Below are positions 1 to 9,204 of a stretch of 64,000 nucleotides of DNA, in pieces. The notes below the pieces were generated by a model. That model was given only the letters and a program-made list of their open reading frames with translations, did not search any database and was not told the DNA's origin. This stretch comes from Trichomonas vaginalis G3 (Eukaryota > Parabasalia > Trichomonadida > Trichomonadidae). The stretch spans positions 12,970,392 to 13,034,391 of the forward strand of contig NC_067203.1 of the NCBI RefSeq assembly GCF_026262505.1, read 5' to 3'. The position numbers and the translations under genes are program-made. Within the stretch, counting starts at the first letter, position 1, and the number at the start of each line of letters is the position of its first letter.

Positions 1-73
1 TAAAACTCCTGCGTTTCCTTACTGAAAAAATAATGTTAGTTTTATTTTATTTGAACATTTTATTTAGAGTAAA

Positions 74-310
74 ATGACGACTAAAGTCACTGAAGCAATG
101 AAACAAAAATTTTTGGTAGAATACATTAAATCAGGAGCGGTTCCAGAAGGTTTTTACGTTCATACTATGAAGGATGGTAGAGTTCAGTTTAGAAAGATAA
201 AGCAACCATTAGATAAAGAAGGAATTTTGAGAAAGATTAAACTTCATGAGGACAACATTGCTGAACTTAAGAAGAAGTTAGAAGAGTTGGAGAAAGGAAG
301 AGAGTTATAA
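74..310 (+). CDS. Small coiled-coil protein of a Polinton-like element
   Basis: A 78-residue open frame starting at an ATG that follows TTTTATTTAGAGTAAA, the T-rich start signal used by the other element genes here. The first half is a short alpha/beta stretch with a DGRVQFRKIKQ hairpin. The second half (about residues 48-78) is a charged Lys/Glu/Leu coiled coil. The same architecture (start, short beta hairpin, coiled coil) is seen at 26334-26693 and 49104-49687, so all three may be versions of one small element protein, perhaps virion associated. Function is unknown; the link between the three is by layout and composition, not alignment. Confidence 0.6.
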   Translation: MTTKVTEAMKQKFLVEYIKSGAVPEGFYVHTMKDGRVQFRKIKQPLDKEGILRKIKLHEDNIAELKKKLEELEKGREL

Positions 311-326
311 AGTAATGAATTCAACA

Positions 327-356
327 GACCCAAAGGGTCAGAGCCGCTTTGCGGCT
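327..356. repeat. Two adjacent perfect mini-hairpins
   Basis: GACCC-AAA-GGGTC (327-339) is followed by AGCCGC-TTT-GCGGCT (342-356). Both have perfect GC-rich stems and three-base loops in otherwise AT-rich DNA, and sit just downstream of the 74-310 frame. They could act at the 3' end of a transcript or as protein-binding palindromes. Confidence 0.75.
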
Positions 357-358
357 AG

Positions 359-407
359 GGTGAAAAAAGAGGTGAAAAAAGAGGTGAGATTTCACCACTT
401 CACCTAA
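359..407. repeat. GAGGTGA direct/inverted repeat cluster
   Basis: Two direct copies of a GGTGAAAAAAGA-type unit run into GAGGTGAGATTTCACC and then an inverted CACTTCACCT, giving a directly repeated and self-complementary block. Near-identical clusters occur at 55803-55854, 56841-56888 and 57018-57067 in the right-hand element. Candidate operator or replication iteron; role not shown. Confidence 0.75.
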
Positions 408-507
408 ATTTATTTTTGCGCTATGTTTTCATACGTGTGAGGGTGGTGATATCATTAATTTTTAAGTTTATTTTATTATTTTACTGAAAATTTTTATTTG
501 GATGTAA

Positions 508-828
508 ATGACGAAAACTATTGAGATAACAAACTACAACGGTCATGAGTTCAAGAATTTGTTCTTCGTTCCTCGTGAAAATACATTCTATCAGATACGA
601 GGGAGAAAGGGTAAAGTTAGTTTGAGCGTTTATGAAGGAATGAAGAATGGAAAGTTTATACAAGCATACGATACAAACGGTAAACGTGTTTCATTAGCTT
701 TGTCAAAACTTACTAACATTCATTTTGACAGTGATTTTGACCTATATGAAGAAGAAAGTGAGTCAGAAGATTATGAGCTGTTATGTGAAGCACAGCAATG
801 GGAGGAGTTGCAATACTTTTGTAAGTGA
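508..828 (+). CDS. Hypothetical acidic-tailed element protein
   Basis: A 106-residue frame whose ATG follows TTTTTATTTGGATGTAA, matching the element start signal. The N-terminal 75 residues look like a compact beta-rich domain (FKNLFFVPRENTFYQI, then GKFIQAYDTNGKRVSL), and the last 30 residues are strongly acidic (EEESESEDYE). The pattern of tyrosines and glycines faintly resembles the NUMOD-type modules found beside HNH nucleases, but no nuclease residues are visible and I do not assign that function. It sits between the GAGGTGA repeat cluster and the element border. Confidence 0.55.
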   Translation: MTKTIEITNYNGHEFKNLFFVPRENTFYQIRGRKGKVSLSVYEGMKNGKFIQAYDTNGKRVSLALSKLTNIHFDSDFDLYEEESESEDYELLCEAQQWEELQYFCK

Positions 829-989
829 GAACGTTTATTTTTTACATTAGTGAAGTCGTTTGTGAAAACGTTTATTTTTTCATTAGTGAGGTGAAGTGGT
901 TGGCGGCTTTATAAATATTTAAGGTTAAGTTGGTGTTTGTGTTTGTGTTGTAAAATATACATTAACGGTTTCGTAAAGTGTCAAAACCG

Positions 990-1034
990 CTAAGTTGTGT
1001 ACGGAGGCGCGCAGTGCCACAGTACACGACTTAG
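990..1034. repeat. 45-bp imperfect palindrome at the element/host border
   Basis: CTAAGTTGTGTAC (990-1002) is mirrored by GTACACGACTTAG (1022-1034), 12 of 13 positions paired, around a GC-rich core GGAGGCGCGCAGTGCCACA. It lies exactly where the virus-like element ends and the ABC ATPase sequence begins, so it is probably part of the element's terminal repeat. Confidence 0.7.
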
Positions 1035-1035
1035 G

Positions 1036-1741
1036 TATACTAACTGTAATTGCAGAAACAGCAATCAATAATTTAGTTGATTCTCTTGAATTGAATGAGC
1101 ACATCAATAAACAAGTCAAAGCAATGTCAGGAGGCAATGCAAGGAAATGTTCTGTTGCAACAACTTTCCTTTCTGATGCACATATTATTTTATTGGATGA
1201 ACCAACATCTTCTTTAGATCCAATTGCAAGACACAAAGTCCATGAACTCATCAATCGTTACAAAGGTGTTAAAACATTCATGTTGTGCACACATCTTCTC
1301 GATGAAGCAGAGAACCTTTGTGATACAATTTCTATCATGTTGAATGGCTGTGTTTATACAATTGGATCTCCACAGTACCTTGCAAACAAGTTTGGTACTG
1401 AATGGAAAGTTGATATTCTTTTGGATAATCCATCACAAGGAACACAGAACAACATTAATGATTTCATCACGAGGGAGATACCAATGGCATATCCAACAAT
1501 TATCAGACCAACAAGTAGAATTTATTCTATTCCAAGAAAGGAAATTTCTATCACGGAGTTGTTCAAGAAACTTGATGCTGCACAACAAAATAACATTGGT
1601 ATCAAATACTACAGTTGCTCTTGTTCAACACTTGAAAAGGTCTTCCTTGAAATCGTCATATTGAGTGAACTAAGAAATCTTGAAAGTGATACAGAAATGA
1701 GCGAATTATCAGCTCAACCTAGAAATCTAAATGTTTCATAA
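1036..1741 (+). pseudogene. ABCA-type ABC transporter, C-terminal nucleotide-binding domain remnant
   Basis: About 235 residues matching the second half of an ABCA-family ATPase domain: signature MSGGNARKC (from about 1124), Walker B IILLDEPTSSLDP (from about 1186) and H-loop THLLDEAE (from about 1297), followed by the typical ABCA C-terminal tail (NGCVYTIGSPQYLANKFG). The Walker A loop, Q-loop and all membrane segments are absent because the upstream sequence is replaced by the left-edge virus-like element. The stop at 1739-1741 looks natural. The frame can be read back to 995, but codons before about 1036 belong to the border palindrome. As it stands it cannot make a working transporter. 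The 5' part of this host gene may lie beyond the other end of the element. Confidence 0.88.
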
Positions 1742-2841
1742 GAATTTTTATTTTTGCGTCTTGTAAAAACAAAATATTATATATTTATCTAATGATTAAT
1801 TTTTTTTTGACGGTAAACACATGATACTATCTTATAGAAAATTTGTACCATTTTTAAATAAGAGATTTTGTGAATAGAATTTGAGAATGATTTCAAAATA
1901 TCAAATGATTATCAAAGGAAATCCAAGATTCACAAATATCCTCACAACGAAATTTCAGATTTTGTTGAACCCGCCATCAGATATTCAATAGTAGATAATT
2001 ATGGTTGACATATGTTAACATTGATAACTTCAAGTTTAAATTTATTCGAATTAGGCTATTTTTCCAATTAAGGTAATGTTTTTATAAATAAGGTGGAATT
2101 TATAATGGACCCCATGATAAAACAATATAGAGCTGTGTGAGCAATTTATTTGTTGGTTAAATAATTGCTTATGAAATATTAGAGGTGGTAAATTTATGAT
2201 CAAAAAGACAGTTTTCAAAAATTCCTCACAAAATTCGAATTCTTGAAAATGTCATAGCAAAAATTTTGATTCTTTCTATCTTCAAAATAATTGGAATCGA
2301 TTTTTATTTTTTAAATTTGAATGTTTCACAAAAATAATCGCATTGAATTCATTTTTAACAAATGATTGGAAGTGTTTCTATCCCTAACACTGGTAAAAAA
2401 CATACATATTCATCTATTAGCATAAGTGGTATTCAGCAAGATACATTTGTTTCATACACTATCAAACAAATTTTTCCTAAATGTTAGTCACCGTTACGGT
2501 GAGCTCACATTTCGGCATAGTTTAAGTCTAGGTTTTGCATTTTAAAATGTTTGTTACCTTATCTTCTTTCAAAAAGTGGCAAAAATTTGTTTGAAATTTG
2601 AAAAAGATATTTTTATTTGCATAAATGACATTCAACTAAGCTGTAGCATGATTCTTTTGCATGCTCTAGTTTTTTTCTCAGTTCAATCTCCTTCCATACT
2701 CTTGCTTGTACCAGTAAGATCGCACCAAAATTCTCAAAAATTAAGATCTCCAATTATCAAACGCCCTCATTAACGCCACTCATAGCCATCTTTCATGCAT
2801 GAGAAATCGTTATTAGAAAATTTTTTACGGCTAATTATCTG
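1742..2841. other. AT-rich intergenic DNA between the ABC remnant and the Maverick
   Basis: No convincing gene on either strand. The longest frame (about 65 codons near 2576-2773) has no recognisable features. A small perfect hairpin CACCG-TTA-CGGTG lies near 2488-2501. The right edge is the target site of the large Maverick. Confidence 0.6.
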
Positions 2842-2847
2842 ATTCAA

Positions 2848-3417
2848 AGTAGTATATATGGATGGGTTGTGTGACTTTTTTTGTAAACGTAAGAATTCAT
2901 ACAATATCGAACGATTTTGTATCATTATTTTAACACATTAATTTTAAAATATATTTATTTTTTTATTCTTACATAAATGACCCAACAAGTAAAACCAGAT
3001 AAAATAGATTATCGAATTTTAGAGGATGGTGTTCCTGTTTATATTCAAAGATTTAAAGGGAAGCAATATTATAGAATTGTTAATCCTGAATATCTTAAAC
3101 ATATATTTAAAAAGGAAGACTGTGAATTATTAAACGTTAATGATAAATGAAACCAATAAATCAAAACTGAGATATAAATATATTGGAAGTGATGAAAGGT
3201 GTAAAGATAAAGATAAAGTTTATTCAGTTTCATATAATGAATGGAAAACCAATAAGATAAGAAAACATTTAGGAGATTATGGTGAAAAATCTGAATTCTT
3301 TAAATCTAGTATGTACGAGAGAGTAAAAGATTCACTACCATAATGAAATAAAAAATAAAAAAATAAACTTTAAAAATTCATGTCTTACATTTTTGAATAA
3401 TTTATTTTTAATTCGTA
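2848..3417. repeat. Left terminal inverted repeat of Maverick A
   Basis: Matches the reverse complement of 27021-27589 almost base for base, from AGTAGTATATATGG at the tip to AATTCGTA at the inner edge. It contains a copy of the TIR-borne gene. The adjoining 6-bp target duplication ATTCAA is at 2842-2847. Confidence 0.95.
2977..3342 (+). pseudogene. TIR-borne gene, left copy (damaged)
   Basis: Copy of the 126-residue protein encoded at 27081-27461 in the right terminal repeat, in mirror orientation. Its start is preceded by TTTTTTTATTCTTACATAA, the element start signal. The left copy is damaged while the right copy is open. Because the gene lies inside the terminal repeat, the element would carry two copies by construction. 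Confidence 0.85.
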
Positions 3418-3849
3418 TGAAATGAGCGTCAAAACTAACAATGTTAAAAAATTAGGATTCACAAACGAGGAAATAAAGGATATATTAGATGAGATGTGTT
3501 ATGAAGTTAGTAAATATTATTTAAGAAATTGTCAAAAATTTGCCGAGTTATTAAATGATTTAGATTATGATGGAAAAATGAATAAAGATGATGTTATAAA
3601 TTTCATATATCCCACATCTGAAGAAGGAACCGTTAATGATGTTTTCCCTGAATATTATGAAGAACGGATTAAAGATGATGAATATGATGAAATTGAAAGA
3701 CTGGAAAAAATAAGAGATGAAATAGATGAAAAAATTAAGGAATTAAGAGAAGTTGAAAAATATAATGAAAATGAAGTAGAGGGTTTAATGAATATCCCAG
3801 CTTCAGAATCAGAAGTTCAGAAATCTCATGAGGAAAGATATAAAAATTA

Positions 3850-4778
3850 GAGATATAAAAATTGCTCACATTTGCTCACATTTTGGCACTTTTTTGTACG
3901 TTTGTCAAAAAATTGTGAGGAAGATCTCACAAAAATAGTCAAAATGTGAGCAAATTTTGAGAAGTGCTCACATTTTGACATACGATTATTTTCATACGTT
4001 TTTTTGATGAATTCTAATAAAACTTCATTACCACTTTCAGAACGAAGCGTAACTTTTCAGCACGTAACGCTCTATCATGTGTAGTGACATATTATTCAAA
4101 AAAACTCAGATTGCTTATCTTATAATAACAATTTCATTAGAAAAAATGCACGATTTCACGCTAAAACTTTGAAGCAATTCTTAAATTCGGATAAAAAATC
4201 GATATGTATTACACTTTAAACTTCAAAAAATGGTTCAAAATTTAGACTTAGTTTATCTTAACAATATAGCAGATTTTAAGCCGAACAAGTAGGAGTAATA
4301 GAAATAGCTCTTGAAAATAATTACAATTAGTAATATGTAAGTCAAAGTTCGAGTATTCTAATAAATAAACGTTCCGGATTTTCTTTACTACAAGAATCAA
4401 TACTTAATATATAGAAGCAACATTAAAAACTTATTAGAGATTCAAAAAGAAAGTTGACTAAAGAGAATCTTTTTATATAAGTAATTTTATTTTTTTGAAA
4501 TACGAGATCGAATAAACATGTATTTTATTTTATTACTATAATAATACGTTTTTACATAGTAAGAAAGTTTAGAGACTGAAATGAAATTAAAAATTGAGAA
4601 AAAAATAAAGCTTTTCTATAAAAATTCATATTAATATATAGTATAACGATATTACAATTTATTGATAGTTGTGTTAGAAAAAAGGTACATTCACTATTTT
4701 TGACAAAATTTTAAATTTTCATGGGGTTGTAAATCTTATAATAACTAGATGAATAAGGAATAAATCCCAGTATGATGT
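3850..4778. repeat. Left TIR of nested MULE-like element
   Basis: Inverted match to 7522-8445 from GAGATATAAAAATTGC at the tip to CAGTATGATGT at the inner edge. The first 110 bp are rich in repeated TGCTCACATTT / AAATGTGAGCA boxes, which pair with each other within the same TIR and could bind a transposase. Confidence 0.9.
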
Positions 4779-7376
4779 GCATCATTATATTAAACACTAT
4801 ATGTAAGGCTGGTGATTCTATTAACACTTATGAAGATCTATAGTATTTGAGCAGATAAATTTGATAATTTCCAAAACTCTTATATTTCAAAATTAAAGTG
4901 TGCGAATGCATTTAAATGAGAGCAAAAAGAGATTGATGCTGTTAAAACTATGTGTTAATTTGCAATTATTTCGCATCACAAGAACTACCCAGTAAATTCG
5001 GCTATCTTTCTTTGCAATTATTCTCCATTATACATATAATATAATGGTTAGGGTTTGAAGAAAAGTTACTAGAGAATTATTGACTTTTGAAATAATGCAG
5101 AATTTTACTTGAAGAAATCATTAATTTATGAGTTCCAAATTGCTAAGCATGACGAAGGATCATTAAATTTGCTACAATTAAATACACTTATTGCAGAATT
5201 AAGATTTTTGAAATTAAAAGTTTGAAATATTGCCTTTTTGAATAAAAATTTAAATTTTATTATATAATCATGATAATATCTTATAGAAATTAAAAGAAAA
5301 TATTTTAAACCATTCAAATATTTTGAATGTCTTATCAATTTAAAATATTAAAAGATAGCTTGATTTTATCATCATTAGTTGTTATCAAAGTTTTCTTCTT
5401 TTGATGAACAACAGTAAATGATTTGTTAATTACTTGTCTTCCTTTTTCGCAGCAAAATCGAAAGTTATGATGATAATCTTGCTCTCAATTTTGAAACTCT
5501 CTGATTTACAAGTAAGCATTCCTTTGGAAAAGCAGTCCTATTCTGTTTTCAAGATATTTTAAAGCCTCAATTTCATACAATGCGCAGATCTATTCGAAAT
5601 TGCAAGAACTCTCAAGAAAAATGCAGCAGCAAAGAAGATTCCATAGTTTCTAGCATCAAAAATTTACAACCTTAATACAACAGTTAAAGAGAAGCTCGAA
5701 AAGAAAATATTTAACCATAAAGCTGGAAACCATTCGATATCTACTATTGGATCTAATAAAAAGTTAATTATAACATATTTAACATGCTATTTGTTGACTT
5801 TGTTCCATTATATTACCATATATACTTTTTGAAATCTAAAATATTTTTACAATTTTAACCATGTGTTGTTGAAACCATATATCAATCTTAGCTAAAGTAT
5901 AGTTTATGAGTCTGTCACCATCTAACGTATGAATTTTCAAAAATGTCAAATATGTTCATTTTTTCTGTAGATTCAGCCATAATTTCACGTTGTTATACTA
6001 TTCAACTATTATTTAATATTTTTATCGATTTAAATATATGATGAGATGCTTAGTTCTCCTGGAAATCGATTTTTAATCGCAATTTTAACTTTCCAAAAAA
6101 AATTCAAAAATAAAAATCCCTCTCAATTTTCTAAGTTTTATAACTCGCCAAATCTCTAGCCAAATTTTTTTGGCCCGTATAAATATTGTTTGGCACTATA
6201 TAGGGATGCTATTTATCATATTTTCATCCCATTTTACTGTTATCGCCTAGTGAATGTACCTTTGTTAGAAAAAATATACAACTAAAATGTCAGTTTTAAA
6301 AAATTTAAAAATTATATTAAAACAATAGTCATTGAGGATGGTTAATTGCAAAAACTCAAGAAACTATCATTATCTCTCTTTGCTTAACACATCTACAACT
6401 GGAAACATCATTCCAAATGTTGCATTCAAGAATCCTATTATTATTCTTTCTTTCAATCTTTTATATTTACTCTTTAAATTCTAATATAATATAAATTCTT
6501 CATTTCCTTTGTTTAAACTTTTTTCATTTTAATACCATTTTATCAGATAGTAATTTTTGTTTTTCTCTGACCAAAAATCTTCTCAATTTAACTCCACCTT
6601 CACAAAAATTCATTGAGTTCTCTCAAAATTCTTGTATTTTTGGTATACTTAAAGTATCATCTTCAAATATTTTTTTGGAGAAAATTGACTTTGCATAATA
6701 TCGTAATACTTTTTAAGGCAGATAGATTTACCGTAAGTTGAAGAACTTTTAATTTGAACAGAAATTATTCAACAAATATTCTTTTTATTTGATCAAGATA
6801 CGTATACCAATATGATCTACTTGCTAGGGATATGTAGATCACGTTCAGAATTTGCCAAGTTTGGTGAATATCTATGGGATTAGGGACATCTATTTAATTT
6901 AAGAACTAAAAATTAGCATAGGCGTATTATGCTGTTACTGAAATATATTTTGGATGTATAAATTTTTACTTAATACTCTTTTATTGTTATCATTTTTAAA
7001 GATTTTTTATTATGAGCAAAAAAATGGCAAGACAATAATATATTGTACATGCAATTTATTATTACTGAATAAATTTATCAATCAAATTTGATCACATACA
7101 ATTTTTACAGATAAATACATTATCTCAAAAAATATCTATATATTAGTATATGTTACACGAAATGTAATAAAATGTATTACTTTGGTTTATCAATTTATAA
7201 ATAAGAATGAAAATTTGTTATAGCTTTGTTCCAATATTTATTTTTATATATTTAAGTTATCCATTTTACTGTTTTCATTCATATTTATAACAAAATTAGA
7301 GTCCTTACATTATTTATCTTATTTCAATAGTGATAAAAATCAACTATATTTTGTAAGATCTTAAAAAGTGACAAAA
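4779..7376. other. Core of the nested MULE-like element, no recognisable gene
   Basis: About 2.6 kb of very AT-rich DNA without a frame that looks coding. No transposase motifs are visible. A stretch near 6245-6270 (AGTGAATGTACCTTTGTTAG) repeats a sequence found in both TIRs, probably a partial internal TIR duplication. Confidence 0.6.
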
Positions 7377-7589
7377 ATGGAAAACTACATTAAATTTATT
7401 TATAAGGATACAAAATTATATGTCATTCCACCAAGAGCGGTTAAAGCATTAACACTTTATTTATATATATCTCACAAGCTAAGTTTACCTCTAAACACAT
7501 TCGAATTAACAACAAATAACTACATCATACTGGGATTTATTCCTTATTCATCTAGTTATTATAAGATTTACAACCCCATGAAAATTTAA
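7377..7589 (+). CDS. Hypothetical 70-residue protein in the nested element
   Basis: The ATG at 7377 opens a 70-residue frame (MENYIKFIYKDTKLYVIPPR...) that runs into the right TIR. It is hydrophobic with evenly spaced tyrosines; the start IKFIYKDTKLYVIP is reminiscent of a beta-hairpin of the ubiquitin-fold type. It could be a captured host exon or chance. No start signal of either the host Inr type or the Maverick type is evident. Confidence 0.3.
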   Translation: MENYIKFIYKDTKLYVIPPRAVKALTLYLYISHKLSLPLNTFELTTNNYIILGFIPYSSSYYKIYNPMKI

Positions 7590-8445
7590 AATTTTGTCAA
7601 AAATAGTGAATGTACCTTTTTTCTAACACAACTATCAATAAATTGTAATATCATTATACTATATATTAATATGAATTTTTATAGAAAAGCTTTATTTTTT
7701 TTCATTTTTAATTTCATTTCAGTCTCTAAACTTTCTTACTATGTAAACGTATTATTATAGTAATAAAATAAAATACATGTTTATTCGATCTCGTATTTCA
7801 AAAAAATAAAATTACTTATATAAAAAGATTCTCTTTAGTCAACTTTCTTTTTGAATCTCTAATAAGTTTTTAATGTTGCTTCTATATATTAAGTATTGAT
7901 TCTTGTAGTAAAGAAAATCCGGAACGTTTATTTATTAGAATACTCGAACTTTGACTTACATATTACTAATTGTAATTATTTTTCAAGAGCTATTTCTATT
8001 ACTCCTACTTGTTCGGCTTAAAATCTGCTATATTGTTAAGATAACTAAGTCTAAATTTTGAACCATTTTTTGAAGTTTAAAGTGTAATACATATCGATTT
8101 TTTATCCGAATTTAAAATTGCTTCAAAGTTTTAGCGTGAAATCGTGCATTTTTTTAATGAAATTGTTATTATAAAGATAAGCAATCTGAGTTTTTTTGAA
8201 TAATATGTCACTACACATGATAGAGCGTTACGTGCTGAAAAGTTACGCTTCGTTCTGAAAGTGGTAATGAAGTTTTATTAGAATTCATCAAAAAAACGTA
8301 TGAAAATAATCGTATGTCAAAATGTGAGCACTTCTCAAAATTTGCTCACATTTTGACTATTTTTGTGAGATCTTCCTCACAATTTTTTGACAAACGTACA
8401 AAAAAGTGCCAAAATGTGAGCAAATGTGAGCAATTTTTATATCTC
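7522..8445. repeat. Right TIR of nested MULE-like element
   Basis: Reverse complement of 3850-4778, ending GCAATTTTTATATCTC at 8445 and followed by the second AAAAATTA duplication. Confidence 0.9.
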
Positions 8446-9204
8446 AAAAATTACTTTTTGGAATCTACTAAAAATTTATTAGATGGTGATATTGACGAAA
8501 CACTTTCAGAAGAAGGCACAAAATTTATTCATAAACATAAGCTTCAGTTTATTGACGATGGAGATTATCCATGTATATTACTTTCACCTCCTCTTGATTC
8601 TGAAAAATTCAAAAAAGCACTGAAAAATGTAACATATGCAACAAATACGATTAAGAAAGAAGACCATGATATTTACACAAATTATTATTTAAATAAATGT
8701 ACAGGTGTTGATAAAGTTTTTGATTTGTTAGATAAAATATCAAAAGAAACAATTGGTACATATAAAATTTTATGCGATTGTGGTTTCATTATTGAAGATA
8801 CCAATAATGTTTCATATGAAAGAACAGCACCGAAGGAAGACGAAGTTGAAAGGTCTATACCATTCGTTATTAAGAACATAAAAGATATGAAAACTTATAA
8901 ACATTATATTTATTCATTTATTTCAGAAAAAATGGAAGCAACCCATAAAACATCATCTCATCATTTTATAGCTATTCATACATTCCTTTTCAAAGTTGTG
9001 AAATTAAATAAGACAGGAATTAGATTTAATGTATCAGGGTACGCATTCTTGAGTAAATTAAAATGTATTCGTCACGTCGCAGATGATAAAAATTTATGTG
9101 TTCTTAATTCATTTTATGGACTTTAGCCCTGGACTCTCTGAGTCTCGGACTTTAAAAAAAATAAACTTTATTTTTATTTATTTTTTAATTTTATTCTTAC
9201 ATAA

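Larger units (their letters stand above)
1..1040. mobile_element. Right end of a Maverick/Polinton-like element, partial
   Basis: The first kilobase holds two small open frames, each preceded by a T-rich start signal, a pair of perfect GC hairpins and a GAGGTGA repeat cluster. The same kind of cluster recurs at 55803-57067 inside the right-hand element. Coding sequence of a host ABC ATPase begins abruptly near 1036, so the element border lies somewhere between about 985 and 1045. The left end and the rest of the element are outside the window, so terminal repeats cannot be checked. Assignment to the Maverick/Polinton group is an inference from the shared repeat and start signals. Confidence 0.55.
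3850..8445. mobile_element. MULE-like DNA transposon nested in Maverick A, non-autonomous
   Basis: TIRs of about 925 bp begin GAGATATAAAAATTGCTCAC and are near identical. A perfect 8-bp duplication AAAAATTA (3842-3849 and 8446-8453) flanks the element. Very long TIRs with 8-9-bp duplications fit Mutator-like elements; hAT elements also duplicate 8 bp but rarely have such long TIRs. The 2.7-kb core has no transposase, only a 70-residue frame near its right end, so the element would need a transposase supplied in trans. The high TIR identity (differences mainly in A/T run lengths) suggests recent movement, after Maverick A inserted. Confidence 0.88.
3422..9126 (+). pseudogene. Unrecognised Maverick A gene interrupted by a nested MULE-like element
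   Basis: An acidic, lysine-rich open region begins at an ATG following TTATTTTTAATTCGTATGAA, just inside the left TIR. It is interrupted at the 8-bp duplication AAAAATTA by the 4.6-kb element at 3850-8445. Coding character resumes right after the second copy of the duplication and runs to 9126. The part before the insertion has an acidic coiled coil (ERLEKIRDEIDEKIKELREVE). The part after it is mixed alpha/beta, with no motif I recognise. It precedes polymerase B in the same direction and is separated from it by a start signal, so it is likely a separate gene. Function unknown. Confidence 0.7.

Noticed and set aside
2576-2773. 65-codon plus-strand frame before Maverick A
   Set aside because: Low-complexity hydrophobic product, no Inr and no family character.
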